In this document: positions 18,645 through 29,705 of the stretch, piece by piece
Numbering within the stretch: the stretch's first letter is position 1
Layout: each line of letters starts with the position of its first letter
Source: Gilliamella mensalis
GTDB lineage: Bacteria; Pseudomonadota; Gammaproteobacteria; Enterobacterales; Orbaceae
Length of the DNA stretch: 40,190 nucleotides
Direction: 5' to 3'
NCBI RefSeq assembly: GCF_900103085.1
Contig: NZ_FMWR01000022.1
Span: 1-40,190, forward strand
Program-made: the position numbers and the translations under genes
The notes under the pieces: model-generated
Told to the model about the DNA's origin: nothing
Seen by the model: only the letters and a program-made list of their open reading frames with translations
Database searches by the model: none

Positions 18645-18680
18645 TACGCAAGTGCGCTTTCGTGTGGCGCACCACTGTTA
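18645..18680 (+). promoter_or_regulatory. Hairpin in the thrS leader, likely ThrRS operator
   Basis: GTGCGC (18652-18657) pairs with GCGCAC (18667-18672) around the loop TTTCGTGTG, 20 bases before the thrS ATG. The loop contains TTCGT, as in the anticodon loop of tRNA-Thr(CGU). In E. coli ThrRS represses its own translation by binding tRNA-like leader hairpins that include a CGU loop. The match in place and loop supports the same control here. Confidence 0.65.
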
Positions 18681-18692
18681 TAAGGATTTATT

Positions 18693-20618
18693 ATGCCAAT
18701 TATTACTCTTCCCGATGGAAGTCAACGCCAATTTGATAAACCCGTTACCATTTTAGAAGTTGCACAAAGTATTGGTGCAGGTCTGGCAAAAGCTTGTATA
18801 GCTGGGCGTGTAAATGGTGAGCGTAAAGATGCCTCTGATATCATTGAGCAAGATGCAACATTAGCCATTATTACCACTAAAGACGAAGATGGACTTGAAA
18901 TTATTCGTCATTCTTGTGCGCATTTATTAGGTCATGCTATTAAGCAATTATGGCCGGATATACAAATGGCAATCGGTCCAACAATTGATAATGGCTTTTA
19001 TTATGACGTTGATTTAGATCATTCATTAACGCAGGAAGATCTTGATGCATTAGAAAAACGCATGCATGAATTGGCTAAAAAAGATTATGAAGTAAAAAAA
19101 GAAGTCGTTAGTTGGGAACGAGCTAGGGAAGTATTTTGGGAACGTCATGAACCATATAAGATTGCCATTTTAGATGAAAATATTCCTAAAGATTCAAAAC
19201 CAGCGCTTTATCACCATGAAGAATATATTGATATGTGTCGTGGACCACATGTACCTAATATGCGTTTTTGCCACCATTTTAAATTGCAAAAAGTTGCAGG
19301 TGCTTATTGGCGTGGTAACAGTGACAATAAAATGTTACAACGTATTTATGGAACAGCATGGGCAGATAAAAAACAACTTGATAGCTATTTACAATTTTTA
19401 GAAGAAGCTGCTAAACGAGATCACCGTAAAATAGGTAAGCAGCTTGATCTTTATCATATGCAAGAAGAAGCACCTGGTATGGTGTTTTGGCATAATGATG
19501 GATGGATTATCTTCCGTGAACTTGAGGTTTTTGTTCGCACTAAATTGAAAGAGTATGATTATCAAGAAGTAAAAGGTCCATTTATGATGGATCGTATTTT
19601 GTGGGAAAAAACAGGGCATTGGGGTAATTATAAAGAGTTAATGTTTGTTACTTCATCTGAAAATCGTGAATATTGTATTAAGCCAATGAACTGTCCAGGG
19701 CACGTACAGATTTTTAATCAAGGTTTAAAATCTTATCGTGATTTACCATTACGTATGGCGGAATTTGGTAGTTGTCATCGAAACGAGCCATCTGGATCTT
19801 TACACGGATTGATGCGTGTGCGAGGTTTTACCCAAGATGATGCACATATTTTTTGTACTGAAAGTCAAATTCGCAGTGAAGTAAACAGCTGTATCAAAAT
19901 GGTTTATGATACTTATAGCACTTTCGGTTTTACAGATATTACTGTTAAGTTATCCACTCGCCCTGAAAAACGCATTGGTAAAGATGAAACATGGGATCTT
20001 GCAGAAAAAGATTTAGCCGAATGTTTAACTGAAAACGGCATTGAGTTTGAATATCTACCTGGTGAAGGTGCCTTTTATGGTCCAAAAATCGAATTTACCC
20101 TACATGACTGTTTAGGTCGCGCATGGCAATGTGGTACAGTTCAGCTAGACTTTATGCTGCCAGAACGTTTAGATGCAACTTATGTTGGTGAAGATAACGA
20201 ACGCCATGTTCCAGTTATGATTCATAGAGCCATTTTAGGTTCAATGGAGCGTTTTATGGGAATTTTAACTGAAAACTGTGCAGGATTTTTTCCTACATGG
20301 CTTGCTCCATTACAAGTTGCAGTAATTAATATTACCGATAATCAAGCTGAATATGCAAAACAATTAACCGCGCAACTACAAAAAGTTGGTATTAGAGCAA
20401 AAGCGGACTTGAGAAATGAGAAAATAGGGTTTAAAATTCGCGAGCATACTCTTAAACGTGTTCCTTATATGTTTGTTTGTGGAGACAAAGAAATGGAATC
20501 AGGAAAAATTTCAGTTCGAACTCGCCAAGGTAAAGATCTTGGTAGCTTTGAAGTGAAACATGTTATAGAATTGTTGCTTAACGAAATTCATAGTCGTTCA
20601 TTAGAACAAATGAATTAA
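18693..20618 (+). CDS. thrS: Threonyl-tRNA synthetase
   Basis: Charges tRNA-Thr. The 641 residues match the family (642 in E. coli). The order is TGS domain (1-60, [20 protein letters not shown]), editing domain with [17 protein letters not shown] and the Cys-rich [11 protein letters not shown], then the class II core: [20 protein letters not shown] (motif 2 region with a zinc Cys), FRxxE-type loop [28 protein letters not shown], and motif 3 [15 protein letters not shown]. The C-terminal anticodon-binding domain follows. It is first in the thrS-infC-rpmI-rplT cluster. A ribosome site, AAGGA, lies at 18682-18686. Confidence 0.98.
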   Translation: MPIITLPDGSQRQFDKPVTILEVAQSIGAGLAKACIAGRVNGERKDASDIIEQDATLAIITTKDEDGLEIIRHSCAHLLGHAIKQLWPDIQMAIGPTIDNGFYYDVDLDHSLTQEDLDALEKRMHELAKKDYEVKKEVVSWERAREVFWERHEPYKIAILDENIPKDSKPALYHHEEYIDMCRGPHVPNMRFCHHFKLQKVAGAYWRGNSDNKMLQRIYGTAWADKKQLDSYLQFLEEAAKRDHRKIGKQLDLYHMQEEAPGMVFWHNDGWIIFRELEVFVRTKLKEYDYQEVKGPFMMDRILWEKTGHWGNYKELMFVTSSENREYCIKPMNCPGHVQIFNQGLKSYRDLPLRMAEFGSCHRNEPSGSLHGLMRVRGFTQDDAHIFCTESQIRSEVNSCIKMVYDTYSTFGFTDITVKLSTRPEKRIGKDETWDLAEKDLAECLTENGIEFEYLPGEGAFYGPKIEFTLHDCLGRAWQCGTVQLDFMLPERLDATYVGEDNERHVPVMIHRAILGSMERFMGILTENCAGFFPTWLAPLQVAVINITDNQAEYAKQLTAQLQKVGIRAKADLRNEKIGFKIREHTLKRVPYMFVCGDKEMESGKISVRTRQGKDLGSFEVKHVIELLLNEIHSRSLEQMN

Positions 20619-20645
20619 TGATAAATTAATTTGGAGGAATGAGAT

Positions 20646-21185
20646 ATTAAAGTCAGTAAACGAATTCAGTCAACACGAGCACATAAGATCAACGATGAAA
20701 TTACCGCTCGAGAGGTGAGATTAACCGGCGTCGATGGTGAGCAGCTCGGTATAGTAAGCTTAAATGAAGCTTTAAAACAAGCTGAAGAGGCAACTTTAGA
20801 TTTAGTTGAAATAAGCCCTAATGCAGAGCCACCTGTTTGTCGAATTATGGATTATGGCAAGTTCCTCTATGAAAAGAGTAAAGCAACAAAAGAGCAGAAG
20901 AAAAAGCAAAAGGTTGTTCAGGTTAAGGAAATTAAGTTCCGACCTGGTACAGACGAAGGCGACTATCAGGTAAAACTCCGCAGCCTGATACGCTTTCTTG
21001 AAGATGGCGATAAAGCTAAAGTCACATTACGTTTTCGTGGTCGTGAAATGGCTCACCAACAGTTAGGTTCTGAAATGCTTGACCGCATTAAAGAAGACTT
21101 AGCTGATTTGGCGATTATTGAGTCTTATCCAACTAAGATCGAAGGTCGGCAAATGATTATGGTGCTTGCGCCTAAGAAGAAATAG
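20646..21185 (+). CDS. infC: Translation initiation factor IF-3, AUU start
   Basis: Binds the 30S subunit and checks the start codon. The usual start codons would place it at the GTG 20715, but the protein plainly continues upstream: from ATT 20646 it reads [20 protein letters not shown] and joins [14 protein letters not shown], the normal IF-3 N-terminus. A GGAGG ribosome site (20633-20637) is correctly spaced, 8 bases before ATT. IF-3 discriminates against AUU, so this start is the known autoregulatory device of infC. It yields 179 residues, like E. coli (180). Conserved later parts are [20 protein letters not shown] and [16 protein letters not shown]. Confidence 0.95.
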   Translation: MKVSKRIQSTRAHKINDEITAREVRLTGVDGEQLGIVSLNEALKQAEEATLDLVEISPNAEPPVCRIMDYGKFLYEKSKATKEQKKKQKVVQVKEIKFRPGTDEGDYQVKLRSLIRFLEDGDKAKVTLRFRGREMAHQQLGSEMLDRIKEDLADLAIIESYPTKIEGRQMIMVLAPKKK

Positions 21186-21269
21186 TGGTTTTACAAGCTA
21201 GTTTTTGATTTATTGAAAATTACACCATTATTTTATTTTTATTAACAATGCGAAGTGGAAATTAATAAA

Positions 21270-21467
21270 ATGCCTAAAATTAAAACTGTAAAAGGCGCAG
21301 CAAAGCGCTTTAAAAAAACAGCTTCTGGTGGCTTTAAGCATAAGCAAGCTAACAAAAGCCATATCCTAACTAAAAAATCAACTAAACGTAAACGTCATTT
21401 ACGTGGTTTGACGACTGTGTCAAAAGGCGATTTAGGTTTAGTTACTGCGTGTGTTCCATACGCTTAA
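21270..21467 (+). CDS. rpmI: 50S ribosomal protein L35
   Basis: A small, very basic ribosomal protein of 65 residues starting [17 protein letters not shown] and continuing [20 protein letters not shown], as in all L35 proteins. The start at 21270 is fixed by homology; an in-frame GTG at 21255 would add five unconserved residues. It sits between infC and rplT, with 30 bases to rplT. In E. coli L20 represses this cistron by binding leader RNA. Confidence 0.97.
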   Translation: MPKIKTVKGAAKRFKKTASGGFKHKQANKSHILTKKSTKRKRHLRGLTTVSKGDLGLVTACVPYA

Positions 21468-21494
21468 TTTTGGTTAATTATTTAGAGGATATAG

Positions 21495-21851
<357 letters not shown>

Positions 21852-21858
21852 TAACTTT

Positions 21859-21886
21859 ATAAAAGCCGAGTTATCTCGGCTTTTAT
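21859..21886 (+). terminator. Rho-independent terminator after rplT
   Basis: AAAAGCCGAG (21861-21870) and CTCGGCTTTT (21875-21884) form a 10-bp stem with a TTAT loop, eight bases after the rplT stop. The T-run is short (four) on either side. It separates the ribosomal protein unit from the pheM leader. Confidence 0.8.
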
Positions 21887-21938
21887 CATTCTAATTTTGA
21901 TATTTTTAAAAGGATAGATTAACTATGACCATAGTTAT

Positions 21939-23046
<1,108 letters not shown>

Positions 23047-23062
23047 TTCTGGAGATCAAAAC

Positions 23063-25450
23063 ATGAAATTTAGTGAAAGTTGGCTACGTGAATGGATCAA
23101 TCCAGAAATTAGTAGCGAAATACTAGCCGAACAATTAACAATGGCAGGTTTAGAAGTCGATGATGTCGAAAAAGTAGCGGGTGATTTTACTGGGGTAGTT
23201 GTAGGTAAAGTTGTTGAATGCATGCAACACCCTAATGCAGATAAACTTCGTGTAACAAAAGTTGATATCGGTAAAGCAGAATTACTTGATATTGTTTGTG
23301 GTGCGCCAAATTGTCGACAAGGTTTGACTGTTGCATGTGCTACAGTGGGCGCTGTATTACCTGGCGATTTTAAAATTAAAGCGGCTAAATTACGAGGCGA
23401 ACCTTCGGAAGGTATGCTTTGTTCTTATTCTGAATTGGGAATTGCAGATGATCATAATGGGATCATTGAGTTGCCAGATGACGCACCTTTAGGCATGGAT
23501 ATTCGTGAATATTTAAATCTTAATGACGTTATAATAGATATTAGTGTTACACCAAATCGAGCGGATTGTTTTGGAATTGTTGGTATTGCCAGAGATATTT
23601 CTGCAGTTAACAATATTGCAATGAAAGAACTAAAATTTGACAGTGTATCTGCAACAATTAATGATACATTACCAATCCAGATAGATGAACCGAAAGCAGC
23701 ACCACGTTATTTAGGTCGTGTAATTAAAGACATCAACATTAATGCAGCAACGCCATTATGGATGAAAGAAAAACTACGTCGTGGTGGAATCCGCTCTATT
23801 GATGCAATTGTTGATATTACCAACTATGTATTATTAGAACTTGGTCATCCAATGCATGCGTTCGATTTGGCTGAAATAGAGAAGGGTATTGCTGTTCGTT
23901 ATGCCCAAAAAGAGGAGAAACTTGTTTTACTTAATGGTAATGAAGTTAAACTTAATGATAAAACCTTAGTTATTGCCGATCACCAAAAAATCTTAGCATT
24001 AGCAGGAATTATGGGCGGAGAGAAATCAGGTGTAACGCAAACAACTAGAGATATTTTTCTTGAATCTGCGTTTTTTAACCCATTAGTAATAACAGGTAAA
24101 GCTCGTGAATACGGTTTACATACAGAAGCGTCACATCGTTACGAAAGAGGAGTTGACCCTTCTTTACAATTTACTGCAATGGAACGAGCAAGCCAATTAT
24201 TAATTGATATTTGTGGTGGTGAAGCTGGTCCAATTGTTGATGTAACACATAAAGATGAACTTCCACTACAAGCAACTATCCAATTACGCCGCAATAAAAT
24301 TGATCGTATTATTGGTTATACAATCGAAACACAAAAGATTACTGATATTTTAGTTAGACTTGGTTGTGAAGTTGAATACAAAGATAATATTTGGATTGTA
24401 AAAGCTCCAAGTTGGCGTTTTGATTTACAAATTGAAGAAGATTTAGTTGAAGAAGTAGCTCGAATTTACGGATATAACAATATTCCAAATGCTAATCTGA
24501 AAATAGAATCGGTTATGAAACCAAAACCAGAAAGTCGAATACCATTACGAAGAGTTAAAGACTTATTAGTTGATAAAGGTTATCAAGAAGCAGTTACATA
24601 TAGTTTTGTGGATCCAAAAGTTCAGAAAATTCTTCATCCCGAGCAACCAGAAATCAAGCTACCTAATCCTATTTCAAGTGAAATGTCAGTTATGCGTTTA
24701 TCACTATGGTCTGGGTTATTAGATGCAGTATTATATAACCAAAACCGTCAACAAGCACGTGTGCGATTATTTGAAACAGGTTTACGTTTTATTCCTGATG
24801 AAAAATGTGAGTTAGGTGTACGCCAAGAACTGATGTTATCTGGTATTGTTACAGGTAGTTTATACGAAGATCACTGGCAGCTTTCTAAAAATAATGTAGA
24901 TTTCTACGATCTTAAAGGTGATCTTGAGTCAATTTTTTCTCTTTTAGGCTGTGAGGATAAAGTACAATTTAAAAAATCACAGCTCTCCACCTTACATCCA
25001 GGGCAAAGTGCAGCGATTTATTTAAATGATGAGTTAATAGGCTATTTTGGGGTCTTACATCCAGAAATTGAAAAAAAATTATCTTTAAATAGTAAAACGC
25101 TTGTTTTTGAAATAAATTTAGCTAAAATTAGTGAAAAAAAGACTCCTGTTGCTCAAGACTTATCCAAATATCCGTCGAATAAACGAGATATTGCTATTAT
25201 TGTTGCAAACACAATACCTGCAGCGGATATTATTTCAGAGTGTAAAAAAGCAGGCGGAGAGCAACTTATTAAAGTTAATCTTTTTGATGTGTATCAGGGA
25301 GAAAACATCAAAGAAGATCAAAAAAGCCTTGCTATCAGTTTGATTTTACAAGATAAATCACGTACACTAGAAGAAGAAGATATAGCTAACATTGTAAGCA
25401 AGTGCGTCACTGCTTTACAAAATCGTTTTAAAGCACTATTAAGAGAATAA
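23063..25450 (+). CDS. pheT: Phenylalanyl-tRNA synthetase beta subunit
   Basis: The beta subunit, which binds tRNA and edits misactivated tyrosine. At 795 residues it matches E. coli. In order: N-terminal [19 protein letters not shown], the tRNA-binding OB domain ([20 protein letters not shown]), the B3/B4 editing domain ([39 protein letters not shown]), B5, the inactive class II-like core, and the C-terminal ferredoxin-like anticodon-binding domain ([18 protein letters not shown]). It follows pheS by 16 bases and is followed by ihfA after 4. Confidence 0.98.
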   Translation: MKFSESWLREWINPEISSEILAEQLTMAGLEVDDVEKVAGDFTGVVVGKVVECMQHPNADKLRVTKVDIGKAELLDIVCGAPNCRQGLTVACATVGAVLPGDFKIKAAKLRGEPSEGMLCSYSELGIADDHNGIIELPDDAPLGMDIREYLNLNDVIIDISVTPNRADCFGIVGIARDISAVNNIAMKELKFDSVSATINDTLPIQIDEPKAAPRYLGRVIKDININAATPLWMKEKLRRGGIRSIDAIVDITNYVLLELGHPMHAFDLAEIEKGIAVRYAQKEEKLVLLNGNEVKLNDKTLVIADHQKILALAGIMGGEKSGVTQTTRDIFLESAFFNPLVITGKAREYGLHTEASHRYERGVDPSLQFTAMERASQLLIDICGGEAGPIVDVTHKDELPLQATIQLRRNKIDRIIGYTIETQKITDILVRLGCEVEYKDNIWIVKAPSWRFDLQIEEDLVEEVARIYGYNNIPNANLKIESVMKPKPESRIPLRRVKDLLVDKGYQEAVTYSFVDPKVQKILHPEQPEIKLPNPISSEMSVMRLSLWSGLLDAVLYNQNRQQARVRLFETGLRFIPDEKCELGVRQELMLSGIVTGSLYEDHWQLSKNNVDFYDLKGDLESIFSLLGCEDKVQFKKSQLSTLHPGQSAAIYLNDELIGYFGVLHPEIEKKLSLNSKTLVFEINLAKISEKKTPVAQDLSKYPSNKRDIAIIVANTIPAADIISECKKAGGEQLIKVNLFDVYQGENIKEDQKSLAISLILQDKSRTLEEEDIANIVSKCVTALQNRFKALLRE

Positions 25451-25454
25451 TAAT

Positions 25455-25748
25455 ATGACATTAACTAAAGCTGATATTGCAGATCGTCTTGCCGAAAAAT
25501 TTAACATTGATCGACAAGAGTCTAAAGTCCTTGTAGAGCTCTTTTTTGAGGAGATTCGAGTGGCTTTAGAAAAAGGGGAACCAGTTAAATTATCTGGATT
25601 TGGTAATTTTGCAGTACGTGATAAAAAATCGCGTCCTGGTCGTAATCCAAAAACCGGTGAAAGTGTTGACATTTCGGCTCGTCGAGTTGTTACATTTAGA
25701 CCTGGTATCAAATTTAGGGAGCGTGTAGAAAAAAATTTAGTTATATAA
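25455..25748 (+). CDS. ihfA: Integration host factor alpha subunit
   Basis: A DNA-bending nucleoid protein that pairs with IhfB. The 97 residues begin [20 protein letters not shown] and contain the HU/IHF signature ([20 protein letters not shown], with the Pro at the tip of the DNA-intercalating arm). The alpha assignment rests on the MALTKA-type N-terminus and on its place directly after pheT, as in enterics. Its start overlaps nothing, but the 4-base gap implies coupling with pheT. Confidence 0.97.
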   Translation: MTLTKADIADRLAEKFNIDRQESKVLVELFFEEIRVALEKGEPVKLSGFGNFAVRDKKSRPGRNPKTGESVDISARRVVTFRPGIKFRERVEKNLVI

Positions 25749-25837
25749 TTGCTAATTTTTTAATTCTGCTTTCGTAATATGATGGCCTTTCTTTTGTTGG
25801 AAATATTAGGAAGGCTAATTTCTTTTTTATAAAATAG

Positions 25838-25866
25838 TTGTATTAATTTCTTAAATAAAGCATAAT
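25838..25866 (+). promoter_or_regulatory. Candidate promoter of the 4.5S RNA gene
   Basis: TTGTAT (25838-25843) and CATAAT (25861-25866) are 17 bases apart. Start would be near 25873, a few bases upstream of the mature 4.5S end, as expected for a precursor trimmed at its 5' end. The stretch from 25749 to here holds no gene, only a weak hairpin with a T-rich tail (about 25782-25830) that may terminate the pheST-ihfA transcript. Confidence 0.5.
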
Positions 25867-25880
25867 ATCTCCACCTCAAT

Positions 25881-25992
25881 GGAGGCTCTATAGGTTCTCT
25901 TGCAACATTTTTTTGCTCACCAGGTCAGATCCGGAAGGAAGCAGCCAAAGTAAAAAATATGTGTGTGGGATGTAGCAGATGGAGTCTCCTCC
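25881..25992 (+). ncRNA. ffs: 4.5S RNA of the signal recognition particle
   Basis: The RNA core of SRP, which with Ffh targets membrane proteins to the Sec translocon. The universally conserved apex is present: ACCAGGTCAGATCCGGAAGG and then AAGCAGCCA (25920-25948), with the 3' side GGGATGTAGC. The ends pair, GGAGGCTC (25881-25888) with GAGTCTCC (25982-25989). The length, about 110, is like E. coli (114). Mature ends are estimated from base pairing. Confidence 0.95.
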
Positions 25993-26049
25993 AAGGCATA
26001 GACTATAGTAAATTTATCTATTTTTTAAAATTATAAATAAAATTAGGTA

Positions 26050-26080
26050 TTGTAAAAAAAAGATAGTGTGAGTTTATAAT
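26050..26080 (+). promoter_or_regulatory. Candidate promoter of the capsule export operon
   Basis: A perfect TATAAT (26075-26080) lies about 55 bases before the first capsule gene. The only -35-like hexamer, TTGTAA (26050-26055), is 19 bases upstream, so the promoter may be weak or need an activator. Confidence 0.4.
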
Positions 26081-26133
26081 ATTGCGATATTATATTGAAA
26101 ATAGATAACTTATTGATAAAAAGGAAATTTATT

Positions 26134-27276
26134 TTGAAATCACCCTCCCTTCTTCCAATAGCATTAGCAATGATTTTAAGTGGATGCACTTTTTTACCTC
26201 ATTCAGGACCGAATTCTTCTTCTATAAAAAATATAAATAAACAGCATACTGAATTAGATGAAATTTATAATAAAGTAAAAATTGTCAATTTAAATGCGTC
26301 ACCTAATTTTATGGCAGAAAGTAAAACTAATTTACTTAACTTAGCCAATTTTATAAATAAGGCAGATAACCAAGCTAATAAAGTGGATTGGATTGGAAAA
26401 GGTGATAGCCTAAAATTTTCGGTAATTGAAACTCCCCCCGCAATATTATTTACAAGTCCAAGTGATACAGGTGCACCGAAAACAGCATTAACTGAATTAC
26501 CAATAGTTGTTGTTGATTCTCAAGGATTTATTTCTTTACCGTTTGTTGGAAATCTCAGAGTTGTTAATAAAACCCCATCTCAGGTACAAAAAGAGATAAT
26601 TGAAAAATTATCCGGTATTGCAAATAGACCACAAGTAATTGTCACCGTTTTAGAAAAAAGGTCATCAAGCGTTACCGTTATTGGAGATAAATTTAGCGGT
26701 AAGATGCCAATAACAGCTAAAGGAGAACAACTACTTGATGCGGTTACCATGTTAGGTAACAATATGTATGATATTAAAGATACATTAATAAAAATTACTC
26801 GAAATAATAAAGTTAACGAAATTCCATTAAGCTTGGTATTATCTAATCCTAAATTTAATGTACAACTCCAGAAAGATGATGTGATCACTTTGGTGAACAA
26901 ACCTAGTTCTTTCATTTCTATGGGAGCTATTGGCGCAACCAAAGAGGTCCGATTTGAAGCCATTGGAATTAACTTGTCACAAGCTTTAGCTCGTATCGGT
27001 GGTTTACGAGATAACCAGTCTGATGCTAGAGGCGTATTTGTATTTAGATATCAAGATACATTACTAGCTGATAATAGAAAGGAACTAGTGCCAACAGTTT
27101 ACCAATTAGATTTGAATAACCCTAACTCCTTATTCGTAATGAAGAATTTTAAAATTCAAGACAATGATATTGTTTATGTTGCATCTGCGCCAATACTTGA
27201 ACTACAAAAATTCTTATATGCAATTTTTTCACCAGGAATTGGAGTTGTTAATCAAGTTAGTCAGATTAGTGAGTAA
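26134..27276 (+). CDS. Capsule export outer-membrane lipoprotein (BexD/CtrA/KpsD type)
   Basis: Forms the outer-membrane and periplasmic conduit for capsule polymer, of the Wza/OPX class. I chose the TTG at 26134, nine bases after AAGGA (26121-26125). The frame is open to a TTG at 26095, but the later start gives a typical lipoprotein signal ending LSGC, with Cys18 as lipid site. The mature part has the polysaccharide-export fold: GDSLKFSVIETPP and VDSQGFISLPFVGNLRV, then SLBB-like regions (TVIGDKFSGKMPITAKGEQL and RIGGLRDNQSDARGVFVFR). At 380 residues it resembles the 390-residue BexD/CtrA group more than the larger KpsD (about 560). It heads the capsule operon. Confidence 0.88.
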   Translation: MKSPSLLPIALAMILSGCTFLPHSGPNSSSIKNINKQHTELDEIYNKVKIVNLNASPNFMAESKTNLLNLANFINKADNQANKVDWIGKGDSLKFSVIETPPAILFTSPSDTGAPKTALTELPIVVVDSQGFISLPFVGNLRVVNKTPSQVQKEIIEKLSGIANRPQVIVTVLEKRSSSVTVIGDKFSGKMPITAKGEQLLDAVTMLGNNMYDIKDTLIKITRNNKVNEIPLSLVLSNPKFNVQLQKDDVITLVNKPSSFISMGAIGATKEVRFEAIGINLSQALARIGGLRDNQSDARGVFVFRYQDTLLADNRKELVPTVYQLDLNNPNSLFVMKNFKIQDNDIVYVASAPILELQKFLYAIFSPGIGVVNQVSQISE

Positions 27277-27305
27277 GTTTTTGATTAGTGCACTTATGAG
27301 ATTTT

Positions 27306-28205
27306 ATGGATTTAAATTTTAAAAGAAAAAAAAGTTGGTTATTATATCTATTTGTTACATTACCAACTTTATTATCAATAATTTATTTTGGATTTATAGC
27401 TGAAAATATATATACATCAGAGGCAACGTATATTATACGATCTTCGGATACCCAATCATCATTGGGCGGTTTAGGGAGTTTTTTTTCAAAAGTTGGAATT
27501 TCACGCTCTAATGATGATTCTTATGTAGTTTTATCATATATTAAATCTAGAGATGCGCTATCTTCTGTCGAAGAAGTTTTGCCTGTACAAGAGTGGTATA
27601 CGAAAAAAGGAGACATCATATCCCGATTTAATGGATTTAATCTTGATTTTTATAATAAAAAAGAATATTTTTATCGATATATGAGCAATATGATAAGTGT
27701 TAATTTCGATAGCTCAACAGGTATTGCGACAATCAATGTAAATGCTTTTGATATGCAAGATGCATACAAAATAAATGAACAATTATTAAGGCAGGCTGAA
27801 GGGTTTGTGAATCAAATAAATTTACGAGCCAAACAAGATCTTATAACAGCATCACTAGCAGAATTAAAAAATGCTGAATTACAGATGAAGAAAGAAGCAC
27901 AAGCACTAGCTGAATTTCAAAAAAATAAAAAAGAGGATGCTAATTTAGCAGAATATCAGCAAATATTAATTAATAATACGGTGGCTAAACAACAATTTGA
28001 AGCAGCAACATTATCGCTACGTAACGCGCAGGTTGAAATAACAAAAAAACAACTTTATCTAGAGCGGATTGAACAACCTAGTCTGTCAGATGTATCATTT
28101 AAGCCTACACGGATTTATAATATCATCGCAACTTTTATAATTAGCTTTCTAATATATGGTATTATTAATTTGCTTATAGCAGGTGTAAGAGAGCATAAAG
28201 ATTAA
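27306..28205 (+). CDS. kpsE: Capsule export inner-membrane protein (KpsE/BexC/CtrB family), short form
   Basis: A polysaccharide co-polymerase-like protein that spans the periplasm and links the ABC transporter to the outer-membrane channel. It has an N-terminal membrane helix (about 11-32), a periplasmic domain (YTSEATYIIRSSD, YVVLSYIKSRDALSSVEEVL), a coiled coil and a C-terminal membrane helix followed by LLIAGVREHKD, the family ending. At 299 residues it is much shorter than KpsE/BexC/CtrB (about 375-390). The loss is in the coiled coil (about 175-240); both flanks are well conserved. Its stop overlaps the kpsM start (TAATG). Confidence 0.87.
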   Translation: MDLNFKRKKSWLLYLFVTLPTLLSIIYFGFIAENIYTSEATYIIRSSDTQSSLGGLGSFFSKVGISRSNDDSYVVLSYIKSRDALSSVEEVLPVQEWYTKKGDIISRFNGFNLDFYNKKEYFYRYMSNMISVNFDSSTGIATINVNAFDMQDAYKINEQLLRQAEGFVNQINLRAKQDLITASLAELKNAELQMKKEAQALAEFQKNKKEDANLAEYQQILINNTVAKQQFEAATLSLRNAQVEITKKQLYLERIEQPSLSDVSFKPTRIYNIIATFIISFLIYGIINLLIAGVREHKD

Positions 28206-29008
28206 TGACAGGAATGACCGCAAAAAAAACATTTAAACGCTCGTTAAAGATACAACTTAATGTATTGAATGCCTTAATTTTAAGAGAAATTATTACTCGA
28301 TACGGACGTAATAATATTGGTTTTCTTTGGTTATTTGTTGAGCCTATGTCATTAACTTTGTTAATAAGTTTCATGTGGTTTTTTTTTAAAATAAATTCCC
28401 TCTCTAATCTTAATATTGTTGCATTTGTATTAACTGGCTATCCAATGGCAATGATGTGGCGCAATGCCTCGTCTAGAGCAAAAGGTGCAGTTATCAGTAA
28501 TCAAGCATTGCTATATCATCGTAATATCAAAATTTTAGATTTAGTCTATGCTCGTGTTTTTCTTGAAATGATTGGAGCCAGTGCAGCTCAAGTATTTGTT
28601 ATATTACTTTTTACTTTTATAGGATTGATAGCGATACCTTATGATCCTTTTTATATGCTATGTGCTTGGGGGTTAATGTGTTGGTTTTCTATAGGTTTAG
28701 GTTTAATCATCTTTGTTTTATCTGCCAAGTATGAAGTGTTTAATAAAATATGGGGTACTTTAAGTTTCGTACTCATGCCTCTTTCTGGAACATTTTTTTG
28801 GGTTGATACCTTCCCCCAGGAAATTCAAAAATTATTACTTTATATTCCTCCTGTTAATGGTACAGAAATGTTTCGCTCGGGATATTTCGGTCCATCAGTT
28901 ATAACACATCAAAACGTAAATTATTTAGTTTTATGTAATATCGTTTTATTATTTGTGGGATTAACTATGGTTAAGATTAATGAAAATAATATTCTTGAGG
29001 GTAATTAA
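28205..29008 (+). CDS. kpsM: Capsule ABC transporter permease
   Basis: The inner-membrane channel half of the capsule exporter (KpsM/BexB/CtrC). The 267 residues have six membrane helices. The N-terminal [20 protein letters not shown], then LWLFVEPM, is the family signature, and [14 protein letters not shown] with [17 protein letters not shown] closes it. Both junctions (with kpsE and kpsT) overlap by one base as TAATG, so the transporter is made by coupled translation. Confidence 0.93.
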   Translation: MTGMTAKKTFKRSLKIQLNVLNALILREIITRYGRNNIGFLWLFVEPMSLTLLISFMWFFFKINSLSNLNIVAFVLTGYPMAMMWRNASSRAKGAVISNQALLYHRNIKILDLVYARVFLEMIGASAAQVFVILLFTFIGLIAIPYDPFYMLCAWGLMCWFSIGLGLIIFVLSAKYEVFNKIWGTLSFVLMPLSGTFFWVDTFPQEIQKLLLYIPPVNGTEMFRSGYFGPSVITHQNVNYLVLCNIVLLFVGLTMVKINENNILEGN

Positions 29009-29667
29009 TGATAATAGTTAATAATGTAAGTAAACAATATTTAACAAGGAAAGGATATAAAACAGTTTTAAATAATATTAATTTTTCTTTAAAAAAAGGA
29101 GAGAAAATAGGCATATTAGGAAGAAATGGTGCCGGAAAATCCACTCTTATTAAACTTATTAGTGAAATTGAAAAACCAACATCAGGCTCAATAGTACGAA
29201 ATATGTCAATTTCATGGCCACTTGCTTTTTCAGGTGGTTTTCAAGGTAGTTTGTCAGGGATGGATAATTTAAAATTTATTTGTCGCATTTATGGATGTTG
29301 CATTGAAAAGACAAAAAAATATGTTGAGGATTTTGCTGAATTAGGCGATTATTTATTTGAGCCCATAAAAAAATATTCCTCCGGAATGAAAGCTCGGCTA
29401 GCTTTTGCATTATCATTATCAATTGAATTTGATTGCTATCTGATTGATGAGGTCATTGCTGTTGGTGATTCTAGATTTACAGAAAAATGCAAAAAAGAAT
29501 TATTCGAAAATAAAAAAGATCGTGCTCTAATCTTAGTTTCACATAACATGAATGCTATAAAAAACTATTGTGATAAAGCAATGGTATTAGACGAAGGCTG
29601 TCTATATCAATTTGATACGATTGAACAAGCATATACTTACTATAATGATCGCCTGAAAATTGCTTAA
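29008..29667 (+). CDS. kpsT: Capsule ABC transporter ATP-binding protein
   Basis: The ATPase half of the capsule exporter (KpsT/BexA/CtrD), 219 residues. The motifs are Walker [10 protein letters not shown] (about 37-45), a Q-loop region near [17 protein letters not shown], typical for polysaccharide exporters, signature [16 protein letters not shown], Walker [12 protein letters not shown], and the switch His in LVSHNMNAI. It follows kpsM with a one-base overlap and is followed after 38 bases by kpsC. Confidence 0.95.
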   Translation: MIIVNNVSKQYLTRKGYKTVLNNINFSLKKGEKIGILGRNGAGKSTLIKLISEIEKPTSGSIVRNMSISWPLAFSGGFQGSLSGMDNLKFICRIYGCCIEKTKKYVEDFAELGDYLFEPIKKYSSGMKARLAFALSLSIEFDCYLIDEVIAVGDSRFTEKCKKELFENKKDRALILVSHNMNAIKNYCDKAMVLDEGCLYQFDTIEQAYTYYNDRLKIA

Positions 29668-29705
29668 TATTTATAATTGCTTTTACTAATTTACTAGATC
29701 GCTAA

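Noticed and set aside
20715-21185. infC starting at GTG 20715
   Set aside because: The conserved IF-3 N-terminus lies upstream in frame with a proper ribosome site at the ATT start.
26580-26963. A 127-codon minus-strand frame inside the outer-membrane capsule gene
   Set aside because: It is antisense to a gene with strong family support and has no homology pattern of its own.
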